From positions 1,019 through 7,719 of the forward strand of contig KL569449.1 in assembly GCA_000715685.1 (NCBI GenBank): DNA of 6,701 nt, read 5' to 3'. The stretch is from Streptomyces lilacinus. GTDB lineage: Bacteria; Actinomycetota; Actinomycetes; Streptomycetales; Streptomycetaceae. The notes under the pieces are model-generated. The model did not search any database. It was not told the DNA's origin and saw nothing but the letters and a program-made list of their open reading frames with translations. Positions 1 through 6,206 of the stretch are shown here, piece after piece (within the stretch, counting starts at the first letter, position 1; each line of letters begins with the position of its first letter). Made by a program: the position numbers and the translations under genes.

Positions 1-1494
1 AACCAGGCCGAAGCCGAAGCAGCCCGCGCACGCGGCGCAGCAGCCGAGGCAGAGGGCCACGCGGCCGCGGCCAGCAGCGCCGCCGACCTCGCCGAGAGCG
101 AGGCCACCGTCGCCCAGGGCGCAGCAACCCAGGCCGAGAAGGACGCCGTCGACGCGGGCAAGTTCGCCGAGTCCGCCGAATCCCACGCCAAGTCTGCGGA
201 GAAGGCGGCCGAGAACGCCTTCAAGTACGCCCAGGAAGCCGACGCAGCAGCCGCGAGGGCCGAGAAGTACCAGCGCGACCAGGAAGCGAAGGCACGCCAG
301 GAGGCGGCCAAGTCCGGCAAGGACGGCGGCACCGAGCTGACCTGGCAAGACGAGCTGATACTCGAAAGTGCCGACATGTCACCCGAGGAGTATGCGGAAG
401 CTCAAAAGGATGCCGACAAGGACATCTTCGACTACCTGAAGGAGAACGGCCTCGAGCTCCTTGTCGAACTCGCCTTTGAAGACATCAAGAAGTGTGCCGA
501 TGACCTCGACATCCCGACCTGCATCTGGGCGGTAGTCCAGAACCTGGGCCCGGGGAAGGCACTCAAGCTCGCCGACAAGTTCCCGAAGATCGCGAAGGTC
601 ATCTGGGGAATCAACAAGTTCCTGGACAAGGTCGCCGAGGCCAAGGGGAAGCTCAAAAAGGGCCGGGAGGTCCTTTCGAAGTTCCGAAAGACTCCGTGCG
701 AGAAGCTCCAGAGCAACAGCTTCACGCCGGAAACCCCGGTGCTGATGGCCGATGGCACACGCAAGCCGATCAAGGACGTCGAGATCGGGCAGCAGGTTCT
801 GGCCAGCAGCCCCGAGAGCGGCAGGACCGAAGGCCGGACGGTCACCAACGTGATCGTGGGCGAGGCCCTGAAGCACCTCGTCGAAATCACCGTCGACACT
901 GACGGCGAATCCGGACGGGCCACCGGGGCAGTCACCGCCACCGGGACGCACCCGTTCTGGGTGGAGAGCCAGCGCCGCTGGATCGACGCCAAGGACCTCA
1001 AGGTGGGTGATCGGCTCCGTGCCGCCAATGGTGAGCTGCGAGAGGTCATCGGCACCCGCTCCTGGACCGAGACCCGGACTGTCTACAACCTCACTGTCGA
1101 AGACATCCACACGTACTATGTGTTCGCCGGTACCTCACCGATCCTGGTCCACAACTCCAATGTATTGTGCGGGGTCAAGGCGCTGGAGGAAGGCGACTGG
1201 CAGCACATTTTGGACCGACACCGCGCCGGAGGAAAGCTGGTCGACGATGAGGCCGGACTCTTCATCGGCAAGGAAAAGAACGTTCGCAAGCGAATAGCGG
1301 ACGCCATTAACCGAGGTACACGCAAGCCGAACACGCCTGACCCCGAAACAGGAGAAAAGCGCCCCGGATTTATTTACGAATGGGACTTCGGATCTCCCAT
1401 CGGAAAGGCGGGGCCGAAGAACGGCGGCGGCGACCTGACGCGAATCCGTGTCGTCGTGAACGAGGGTAAAGTCGTGACGGCATTCCCCTTCTAG
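1..1494 (+). CDS. C-terminal part of a polymorphic toxin (Ala-rich stalk, Hint domain, BECR-like RNase tip)
   Basis: The frame is open from base 1 to the TAG at 1492-1494, so 497 residues are visible and the true start lies upstream; the ATG at 376 is internal. Residues 1-105 are an Ala/Glu/Lys-rich helical or coiled-coil stalk of the kind found in actinobacterial ALF-repeat toxins. Residues about 115-235 are a helical pre-toxin segment with two cysteines (residues 165 and 174). Residues about 238-385 are a Hint autoprotease: N-terminal SNSFTPETPVLMADGT, block B T-A-T-G-T-H-P-F with the His codon at 949-951, and C-terminal ILVHNS with His-Asn at 1150-1155. Family knowledge says Hint releases the C-terminal toxin. 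The last about 110 residues carry QHILDRH and end in RIRVVVNEGKVVTAFP, resembling BECR-fold ribonucleases (the EndoU superfamily); this assignment is inferred. Codon usage in the tip is less GC-rich. The next gene is probably the immunity partner. Confidence 0.9.
   Translation, partial: NQAEAEAARARGAAAEAEGHAAAASSAADLAESEATVAQGAATQAEKDAVDAGKFAESAESHAKSAEKAAENAFKYAQEADAAAARAEKYQRDQEAKARQEAAKSGKDGGTELTWQDELILESADMSPEEYAEAQKDADKDIFDYLKENGLELLVELAFEDIKKCADDLDIPTCIWAVVQNLGPGKALKLADKFPKIAKVIWGINKFLDKVAEAKGKLKKGREVLSKFRKTPCEKLQSNSFTPETPVLMADGTRKPIKDVEIGQQVLASSPESGRTEGRTVTNVIVGEALKHLVEITVDTDGESGRATGAVTATGTHPFWVESQRRWIDAKDLKVGDRLRAANGELREVIGTRSWTETRTVYNLTVEDIHTYYVFAGTSPILVHNSNVLCGVKALEEGDWQHILDRHRAGGKLVDDEAGLFIGKEKNVRKRIADAINRGTRKPNTPDPETGEKRPGFIYEWDFGSPIGKAGPKNGGGDLTRIRVVVNEGKVVTAFPF
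712..1158 (+). other. Hint (intein-like) autoprocessing domain within the toxin
   Basis: This sub-domain has the intein-like layout: a start motif with S-N-S-F-T-P-E-T-P, a block B Thr-x-x-His motif (H at 949-951), the N-L-T-V-E-D-I-H-T-Y-Y-V segment, and a terminal V-H-N followed by Ser. In the related pre-toxin Hint domains I remember, Cys usually directly precedes NSF; here that position is Ser (AGC, 712-714). Ser can in principle act as the nucleophile through an ester. A nearby Cys lies five residues earlier (697-699). Domain identity is clear; whether it is active is inferred. Confidence 0.88.
1159..1494 (+). other. Toxin tip: probable BECR-fold ribonuclease domain
   Basis: About 111 residues follow the Hint His-Asn-Ser. 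Visible candidate catalytic residues are the His pair in QHILDRH (codons 1204-1206 and 1219-1221), the Arg/Lys-rich helix VRKRIADAINRG, and the C-terminal strand pair RIRVVV...KVVTAFPF. An N-terminal His helix plus a terminal strand ending in T-A-F/Y-P is the arrangement seen in EndoU-like and other BECR toxins. I could not place it in a named family. If the call is right it would cut RNA in the cytoplasm of a competitor. Eight of the first 30 codons after 1158 end in A or T, against two of the first 30 in the response regulator, consistent with a swapped-in tip. Confidence 0.6.
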
Positions 1495-1511
1495 ACGAGT
1501 TGCGGCGAAGC

Positions 1512-1517
1512 GAGGAA
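1512..1517 (+). promoter_or_regulatory. Ribosome binding site of the immunity gene
   Basis: GAGGAA lies 3 nt before the ATG at 1521 (5 nt counted from its GAGG core). The alternative upstream TTG at 1500 has no comparable purine-rich site, so ATG 1521 is preferred as the start. Confidence 0.6.
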
Positions 1518-1520
1518 TAC

Positions 1521-1985
1521 ATGATCAACCTCTCTTTTGAAATCCCAGCCCCCGGGTCGCCATGGCGGACCACTTGGGATGACAGAATCCAGGCCGACCC
1601 AAAGCTCGTCGGCGAGATGGACCTACGCTACAAACTTTTCGGCGTCAACGTCGAAATGACTATTGACGATATCGAAATCATTTCAAAGAAAAAGTTCGTC
1701 ACGCTCGTCGACCTGGCCTTGTCCATCTCTCACGCGACGAGACGCCTCTCTTCCGGCGAAGACGCGGCGTTCGGCTTCACAGAGAGCGCAGAGGTTATTC
1801 GCCTGCACCAAGACGGGGATCTCATCTCGGTAAGTTCGTCGAAGCACTCCTGGCAAGTTTCCCTCGAACGTGAAGAGCTCATGGAGGCGCTCACCGAGTT
1901 CCTTCGGGAAGCACATTCACGCCTGACCGAACACCTTCCCGAGCTTGCCGAAAATCCGGTAATTCAGCGCTTCTCCCCGAAGTAG
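1521..1985 (+). CDS. Probable cognate immunity protein of the upstream toxin
   Basis: A 154-residue soluble, acidic protein with no signal peptide or membrane segment. It starts MINLSFEIPAPG and contains MDLRYKLFGVNVEMT, FVTLVDLALSISHATRRL, AFGFTESAEVIRL and a helical C-terminus (ELMEALTEFLREAHSRL). The pattern is an alpha/beta fold with alternating strands and a long C-terminal helix. I do not recognise a named family with certainty. The immunity role is inferred from position: it begins 26 nt after the toxin stop, on the same strand, is of typical immunity size, and is followed by a terminator. By family knowledge, such proteins bind and block the toxin tip in the producing cell. Codon usage is less GC-biased (9 of the first 30 codons end in A or T), like the tip. 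An in-frame TTG at 1500 would add seven residues. Confidence 0.8.
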   Translation: MINLSFEIPAPGSPWRTTWDDRIQADPKLVGEMDLRYKLFGVNVEMTIDDIEIISKKKFVTLVDLALSISHATRRLSSGEDAAFGFTESAEVIRLHQDGDLISVSSSKHSWQVSLEREELMEALTEFLREAHSRLTEHLPELAENPVIQRFSPK

Positions 1986-2002
1986 GACAAGCGCCCATCA
2001 CA

Positions 2003-2038
2003 CAGAGGCCCTGCTGGTTTGCTCCAGCAGGGCCTCTG
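2003..2038 (+). terminator. Perfect 15-bp hairpin, likely bidirectional terminator
   Basis: CAGAGGCCCTGCTGG (2003-2017) and its exact reverse complement (2024-2038) flank a 6-nt loop, TTTGCT. The hairpin starts 18 nt after the immunity stop. There is no T-tract, as is common for Streptomyces terminators. It lies between convergent transcription units (toxin-immunity on +, two-component operon on -), so it may stop both. Confidence 0.82.
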
Positions 2039-2087
2039 CGCTGTTGGCGACATCGTCAGCGAACGGAGGAGCCAGGCACCTGAGCTG

Positions 2088-2112
2088 ACGCGCCGACGTC
2101 ACCGCGGCGCGT
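2088..2112 (-). terminator. Minor hairpin over the response regulator stop codon
   Basis: ACGCGCCG (2088-2095) pairs exactly with CGGCGCGT (2105-2112) around a 9-nt loop containing the response regulator stop (2099-2101). An 8-bp GC stem arises easily by chance in this GC-rich DNA, so a terminator role is weakly supported. Confidence 0.2.
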
Positions 2113-2776
2113 GCCGCAAATACGCCAGCACCGCGCTCACCCTGCGGTGCAGCTGCGGCTCCTCCGCCAGGCCCAGTTTCGCGAAGGTCGAGTTCACGTG
2201 CTTCTCGATCGTCGACTCCGACAGGACCAGCGCCTGGGCGATGGCCCGGTTCGTCTTGCCCTCCGCCATGTGGCGCAGGACGTCGAGTTCGCGGCGGGTG
2301 AGGGCGGCCAGGGGGGCGTCGGCGGCGCGGGTGTGGCTGCCCATGAGGACTTCGACGATGCGGGGGTCGACGACGGAGCGGCCGGCGGCGACCTCGCGCA
2401 GGGCGCGCAGGAGTTCGTCGAGTTCGCCGATGCGTTCCTTGAGGAGGTAGGCGAGTCCGTCGGTGCCGCGCTGGAAGAGGTCGAAGGCGTAGTTCTCGTC
2501 GGCGTGCTGGGAGAGCATGACGACGCCGATGCCGGGGTGGCCGGCGCGGATGGCGTGGGCGGCGGTGATGCCCTCGGTGTGGTGGCTGGGCGGCATGCGG
2601 ATGTCGGCGATGACGGCCTCGGGCCGCAGTTCCTCGACGGCGTCGAGGAGTTCGGCGGCGTCGCCGACGGCCGAGACGACGGCGACGTCGCCGGTGTCCT
2701 CGAGCAGTCTGCGGGTGCCCTCGCGCACCAGGTAGTGGTCCTCGGCGATGACGACGCGCATCGGCGGCTCAGTCAC
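2099..2776 (-). CDS. NarL/FixJ-family response regulator with LuxR-type HTH
   Basis: A 225-residue cytoplasmic DNA-binding response regulator. The receiver domain occupies residues about 6-125: acidic pocket E12-D13, phospho-acceptor D58 in ADIRMPP, S89 after the VVML strand, and K113 in LLKE. The short SHHTEG insert after MPP is seen in many actinobacterial NarL-type regulators. The LuxR/GerE helix-turn-helix spans residues about 155-222 (LTRRELDVLRHMAEGKTN..AIA...VLSESTIEKHVNSTFAKLGL). The start is GTG at 2776-2774, with AGGAG four nt upstream; an in-frame ATG at 2761 (residue 6) is the alternative. It overlaps the 3' end of the kinase gene by 8 nt, implying translational coupling and a cognate pair. 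All phosphorylation residues are intact. Targets are unknown; the divergent RiPP-like genes are plausible, which is inference. Confidence 0.95.
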   Translation of the reverse strand: MTEPPMRVVIAEDHYLVREGTRRLLEDTGDVAVVSAVGDAAELLDAVEELRPEAVIADIRMPPSHHTEGITAAHAIRAGHPGIGVVMLSQHADENYAFDLFQRGTDGLAYLLKERIGELDELLRALREVAAGRSVVDPRIVEVLMGSHTRAADAPLAALTRRELDVLRHMAEGKTNRAIAQALVLSESTIEKHVNSTFAKLGLAEEPQLHRRVSAVLAYLRHAPR

Positions 2777-4838
2777 TGATCTCCTCTCGTACCCGCTCGG
2801 CCAGTCGGGAGCGGATCGTGGTGCCCCGGCCGGCGCGGCTGGTGATCCGCAGGTCTCCGCCGACCGCCTCGATCCTGTCCCGCATTCCGGTCAGCCCCGA
2901 CCCGCCCGTGGTGGCGGTCGGGAAGCCGACGCCGTCGTCGGCCACCTCCACCTCCAGCCAGCCGCCGGACCGGGTTATGCGGATGGTGACGTGGGTGGCG
3001 TCGGCGTGCTTGAGGACGTTCGTCAGCGCCTCGGAGACGAGGTAGAAGGCGGACTCCTCGATGTCCAGGGCGAAGCGCACCCGGTCCAGGGACTCCTCGA
3101 TGTGCACGGTGACCGGGATGGGCATCCGTCGGGCGCGGGAGGTGACGGCGGCGACGAGGCCCTGGTCGGTGAGGACGGGCGGGTGGATGCCGTGCGCGAC
3201 CTCGCGCAGTTCGTCGATGACGCGGTAGGCGTCGTCCTGCACCTCGGTGAGCACGGAGTCGATGTCCCCGCCGCGGCCGAGCCGGTTGCGGGCGAGCCGG
3301 AGCTTGGCGACCAGGGCCACGAGGTCCTGCTGGATGCCGTCGTGGAGCCGTCGTTCGATGCGCCGGCGCTCGCTGTCCTGGGCGTGCACGATGCGGGCGC
3401 GGGAGGCGTCGAGCTCGCCGGCCTGGCGCTGCACCTCGTGGACGCGGGTGGAGAGTTCGGCGGCGAGGCGGACGTTGTGCACGGCGAGCGCGGCCTGCCG
3501 GGCGAGGGTCTCGACCACGTCGTGGTCCTCGGGGGTGAACCGGCCCTCGGTCTTGGGCCCGTACTCGATGAGGCCGAGGACGTCGTTGCCGTAGCGCAGC
3601 GGGAAGCCGCCCCGGGGGCCGGGGACCGGGCCGGTCGGGGGCGGCTCGCCGGCCGCGCCGATGTGGACGGGCAGGTTCCCGCCGCCGCCCAGTCGTACCC
3701 GGGCCCAGCGCAGGCCCAGGCCCTGCTGCAGGCCGGCCGCCAGCTGGGGCGCCAACCGGCTGAGGTCGTAGGCGTGTTCGAGGGCGCTGCCGAACTGTAC
3801 GAGCAGCTCGAAGGAGCTCAGCCGCTCGCCGAAGACCCGGCGCTCGGCGAGCTGGTTCAGCCGGGCGCGCACGGGTTGGAAGAGGGCCGTAGCGGTGACC
3901 GCGACGAGGACGGACAGCCCGATGGGGAAGTACTGGCCGGCCGTGAGGCCCAGCGTCATCGCCATGCCCAGGTACCAGCCGCTGATGATGAGCCAGAGGG
4001 TGCCGTAGACGACCGAGCGCCGGATGACGATGTCGACGCCCAGCAGGCGGTAGCGGAACGCGGCGTAGACGATCGACAGGGAGATCAGGACGTAGGGCAG
4101 CGCGCCGAGCAACGAGCCGATCAGGTAGAGGATCCCCGACTCGCCGTGCCAGCTGCGGAAGAGCCGGGAGGCGGCGCGGGCCAGGAAGAGCGTCGCGCCG
4201 GCCGTCGCGACGGGCAGCAGCGCGGCGACGTCCGCCCGTCCGGCGGCCCGGGCGCGCAGGCAGCGCACGACCAGCAGCGTCGCCCCCACCCCGGGCAGCC
4301 ACGCCTCGGGGTAGTAGAAGACCACGTACTCCACGATCCGCGTGGGCACCCCCGCCAGCGGCAGCGCGAACGGCAGGGCCAGCAGCGCCCACAGGGACCG
4401 CAGGACGGCGCGCTCGCCGCGGAAGCGGAAGCGGCCGTCGGGGAGCAGGGCGAGCAGGTGGGCGACGAGGATGCTGACGGCGAGGTTGACCCACTCGGCG
4501 GGCAGGACGACGCAGGACGCCTCGAGGGAGGGCAGGCCGTTCTCGGGGGCGGTGAGGTCCCAGCCGTAACGGGTGGTCAGCAGGGCCGAGGTGTAGCGGA
4601 TGCCGATGCTCACCGACAGCGCGGTGCCGATGAGCAGCAGCCTCCGGGCGACCGCGTGCGTGGGGGCGTGCCACCAGGCGAACAGCCCGGCGCAGTAACA
4701 GGGCAGGACGGAACCGAGGATCCAGGGCAGGGTGACGGTGTTGTTCCGCAGCAGAAACGCTCCGGTCGCCACCGCCCACAGCAGACACAGCCCGCCGGAG
4801 CAGGCCGCGATCTGTATGGCACGGCCGCTACCCCTCAC
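2769..4838 (-). CDS. Membrane sensor histidine kinase (GAF, HisKA_3, HATPase_c)
   Basis: A 689-residue sensor kinase. Residues about 9-320 hold roughly eight to ten hydrophobic segments (for example 11-29, 37-56, 117-133, 148-163, 236-260, 276-320), so the sensor is largely membrane-embedded with no large extracellular domain. A GAF-like domain spans about 340-455, followed by a coiled-coil linker to about 490. The HisKA_3 dimerisation segment has the H-box ERRRIERRLHDGIQQDL with phospho-acceptor H499. The ATPase domain has N607 (ALTNVLKHADA), the G1 box DDGVGF (634-639) and the G2 box GSGLTGM (646-652). This architecture is known for kinases that phosphorylate NarL-type regulators such as the next gene, which overlaps its end. 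The start is GTG 4838: GAGGGG lies 5 nt upstream and an in-frame TGA follows closely upstream. The signal is unknown. Confidence 0.94.
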   Translation of the reverse strand: MRGSGRAIQIAACSGGLCLLWAVATGAFLLRNNTVTLPWILGSVLPCYCAGLFAWWHAPTHAVARRLLLIGTALSVSIGIRYTSALLTTRYGWDLTAPENGLPSLEASCVVLPAEWVNLAVSILVAHLLALLPDGRFRFRGERAVLRSLWALLALPFALPLAGVPTRIVEYVVFYYPEAWLPGVGATLLVVRCLRARAAGRADVAALLPVATAGATLFLARAASRLFRSWHGESGILYLIGSLLGALPYVLISLSIVYAAFRYRLLGVDIVIRRSVVYGTLWLIISGWYLGMAMTLGLTAGQYFPIGLSVLVAVTATALFQPVRARLNQLAERRVFGERLSSFELLVQFGSALEHAYDLSRLAPQLAAGLQQGLGLRWARVRLGGGGNLPVHIGAAGEPPPTGPVPGPRGGFPLRYGNDVLGLIEYGPKTEGRFTPEDHDVVETLARQAALAVHNVRLAAELSTRVHEVQRQAGELDASRARIVHAQDSERRRIERRLHDGIQQDLVALVAKLRLARNRLGRGGDIDSVLTEVQDDAYRVIDELREVAHGIHPPVLTDQGLVAAVTSRARRMPIPVTVHIEESLDRVRFALDIEESAFYLVSEALTNVLKHADATHVTIRITRSGGWLEVEVADDGVGFPTATTGGSGLTGMRDRIEAVGGDLRITSRAGRGTTIRSRLAERVREEISD

Positions 4839-4843
4839 ACGAA

Positions 4844-4849
4844 CCCCTC
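4844..4849 (-). promoter_or_regulatory. Ribosome binding site of the histidine kinase
   Basis: On the minus strand GAGGGG lies 5 nt before GTG 4838. It belongs to an 8-bp direct repeat GTGAGGGG (4844-4851 and 4831-4838, read on the minus strand); the second copy contains the start codon itself. The site supports this GTG as the start. Confidence 0.55.
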
Positions 4850-4858
4850 ACGCGCGAC

Positions 4859-4887
4859 ATTATCGAGGGCCGGATCGCGGCAGTCCA
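4859..4887 (-). promoter_or_regulatory. Candidate promoter of the histidine kinase/response regulator operon
   Basis: On the minus strand TGGACT (4887-4882) and GATAAT (4864-4859) are separated by 17 nt, matching the primary sigma factor pattern TTGACA-N17-TATAAT at 4/6 and 5/6. Transcription would begin near 4852, leaving a leader of about 14 nt that still contains the GAGGGG site. This rests on a sequence match only. Confidence 0.45.
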
Positions 4888-5061
4888 GATGTTGCCCTTC
4901 GGCGCGTATAGCGGAAAACCCCCAGAAGGATCGGAGGATTCCGGGGTGGGCGCGGACGGAAGCCGTGCGGAAGACTTCGAATGTCTGCCTTTTCTCGGCC
5001 CCGACACCCCGGCCCGACACCCCCGGTACGACGATCGATTGTGCGATTCAAGGAAATCCGA

Positions 5062-5068
5062 AAGGGAG
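5062..5068 (+). promoter_or_regulatory. Ribosome binding site of the radical SAM gene
   Basis: AAGGGAG lies only 2 nt before ATG 5071 but 8 nt before the in-frame GTG 5077. Spacing therefore favours GTG 5077, while codon identity favours ATG 5071. Either start leaves the first domain intact. Confidence 0.5.
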
Positions 5069-5070
5069 CC

Positions 5071-6132
5071 ATGAGCGTGTCCTCCGGTCCCGAGGTGGTC
5101 GTCTGGGACACCACCTATGCCTGTCCCCTGCGCTGCTCGCACTGCTATTCGGAATCCGGCAGGCGGGCACCGCGGCAATTGAGCCACGAGGACATGCTGC
5201 GGGTCGCCGATGCCCTGATCTCGTTGAATCCCCGCGTGGTGGCGCTGTCCGGCGGCGAACCGCTCGTGGTCAAGGGGATCTTCGAGGTCGCCGGGCGGCT
5301 GACCCGGGCCGGGGTGAAGACCGCCGTCTACACCAGCGGCTGGATCATGGAACCGTGGATGGCGACCGAGCTGGGCAAGGTCTTCGACGAGGTCGTCGTG
5401 AGCCTCGACGGGGCGACGGCGCAGGTCCACGACCGGATCCGGGGCCGGCGGGGCGCCTTCGACCGGGCACTGAGCGCGCTGACCATGCTCGACGGCGTGG
5501 CCCGCGAGCGCCGCCGGCAGAAGCGTTCGCCGCTGTGGTTCGGCATCGACTGCGTCGTCGTGCGCAGCAATTTTCCGCAGCTGGACGAATTCTGCACGGC
5601 CATCGCGCCGCGCTTCCCGGAATTGCGGACGCTCACCTTCAACGCCGCCGTTCCCGAAGGGCTCGCCAGCCGGCCGGAATTCGGCCGGTTCGAGCTTCTC
5701 GACGACGCCCAGGTGGCGCGGTTGACCAGTGAGGAGCGACGGGCCCGGCTGCAGGAGCTCGCGCCGGAAGGGGTGCGGGTCTTCACCACCGACAATCAGA
5801 ACCTCGTGATGCGTCCGGACCGTTTCGCCAGTGGCGTCGACACACTCGTGATGCAGATCGAACCCGACGGTGCGGTACGGGCGTTGCCGGTCTACGAGGG
5901 AACGGTGGGAAACATTCTCCAGGAATCCCCGATGGACCTGTGGTATCGCGGCGTCTCCCGGCTCAGCGACCCCTTCGTCGTGGAAACGCTGTCCGCCGTG
6001 CGGACGATGCAGGACTGGGCGGAGGCCGTGCGCCGCATGGACTACCACTTCGGTTCCCAGGAAGTCCGCTCCCGGATCGACCGCCGCTCGGTGCGGACGA
6101 ACCCACCGGAATTCAGCGCCCTGGCCCTGTAG
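5071..6132 (+). CDS. Radical SAM enzyme with degenerate SPASM/twitch-like tail, probable RiPP maturase
   Basis: 353 residues. The radical SAM core starts almost at once: VVWDTTYACPLRCSHCYSE gives the CxxxCxxC iron-sulfur motif (C18, C22, C25), followed by ALSGGEP (residues 58-64) for SAM binding and VVVSLDGA (108-115). The C-terminal part has MQIEPDGAVRALPVYEGTVGNILQES..LW (261-291), which matches the end of PqqE/SPASM-type proteins except that the cysteines expected after PDG are absent. Only two other cysteines occur (C161, C175), so one 4Fe-4S cluster is predicted. No N-terminal leader-binding (RRE) domain is present. Family knowledge: relatives install C-C, C-S or C-O links or epimerise residues in ribosomal peptides. 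The LanKC-like gene 74 nt downstream makes peptide modification the best inference. An upstream in-frame ATG at 4981 is rejected because it lacks a good binding site and its extension is unlike the family. Confidence 0.88.
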   Translation: MSVSSGPEVVVWDTTYACPLRCSHCYSESGRRAPRQLSHEDMLRVADALISLNPRVVALSGGEPLVVKGIFEVAGRLTRAGVKTAVYTSGWIMEPWMATELGKVFDEVVVSLDGATAQVHDRIRGRRGAFDRALSALTMLDGVARERRRQKRSPLWFGIDCVVVRSNFPQLDEFCTAIAPRFPELRTLTFNAAVPEGLASRPEFGRFELLDDAQVARLTSEERRARLQELAPEGVRVFTTDNQNLVMRPDRFASGVDTLVMQIEPDGAVRALPVYEGTVGNILQESPMDLWYRGVSRLSDPFVVETLSAVRTMQDWAEAVRRMDYHFGSQEVRSRIDRRSVRTNPPEFSALAL

Positions 6133-6206
6133 GCCCGCGCGAAGGCGCTGCCGCCCGGCCCGCCACGCCCAGCCCGCCACAGTCCTCGCCCCGAAAGGGA
6201 CGCGCC
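6133..6206 (+). other. Short gap between radical SAM and LanKC-like genes
   Basis: These 74 nt contain no terminator-like inverted repeat and no precursor-sized ORF that I can support. Near the 3' end, AAAGGGA (6194-6200) is a good ribosome binding site 6 nt before GTG 6207. Same-strand genes with this spacing are probably co-transcribed. Confidence 0.6.

Larger units (their letters stand above)
4839..5070. other. Divergent intergenic region between kinase and radical SAM gene
   Basis: These 232 nt separate the minus-strand kinase and the plus-strand radical SAM gene, and are less GC-rich than the flanking genes. They hold the kinase promoter candidate. I found no convincing -35/-10 pair reading towards the radical SAM gene. 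Two overlapping short ORFs exist: plus 4889-5074 (61 codons, overlapping the radical SAM ATG as ATGA) and minus 5020-4835 (61 codons, overlapping the kinase GTG as GTGA). Both have weak third-position G/C (22 of 61 codons in the plus ORF end in A or T), so neither is called as a gene. Confidence 0.6.

Noticed and set aside
376..378. ATG as the start of the toxin gene
   Set aside because: The same frame is open to base 1 and encodes an Ala-rich stalk typical of this toxin class, so the ATG is internal.
379..1110. A 243-codon minus-strand open frame opposite the toxin
   Set aside because: The plus strand has an unmistakable Hint domain; the opposite frame is a shadow.
712..1158. A true splicing intein
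   Set aside because: The domain sits between a pre-toxin segment and a toxin tip, with no homing endonuclease and no conserved host protein around it; a toxin-releasing Hint domain fits better.
4981..4983. Upstream ATG for the radical SAM gene
   Set aside because: No ribosome binding site is visible and the 30 extra residues are Pro/Arg-rich and unlike the family; ATG 5071 or GTG 5077 follows AAGGGAG.
4835..5020. A minus-strand 61-codon ORF ahead of the kinase (GTGA overlap)
   Set aside because: It has weak third-position G/C, no ribosome binding site and no recognisable motif, and it overlaps the predicted kinase promoter.
2748..5732. A 994-codon plus-strand open frame
   Set aside because: It is antisense to the kinase operon and runs into the radical SAM gene in another frame. 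The translation is low-complexity with no domain, as expected of a GC-rich shadow frame.
4828..6180. A 450-codon minus-strand open frame opposite the radical SAM gene
   Set aside because: The plus strand encodes a protein with clear CxxxCxxC and GGEP motifs; the minus frame has no recognisable domain.
6133..6206. A precursor peptide gene between the radical SAM and LanKC-like genes
   Set aside because: The 74-nt gap is too short and has no ORF with a leader-core pattern.
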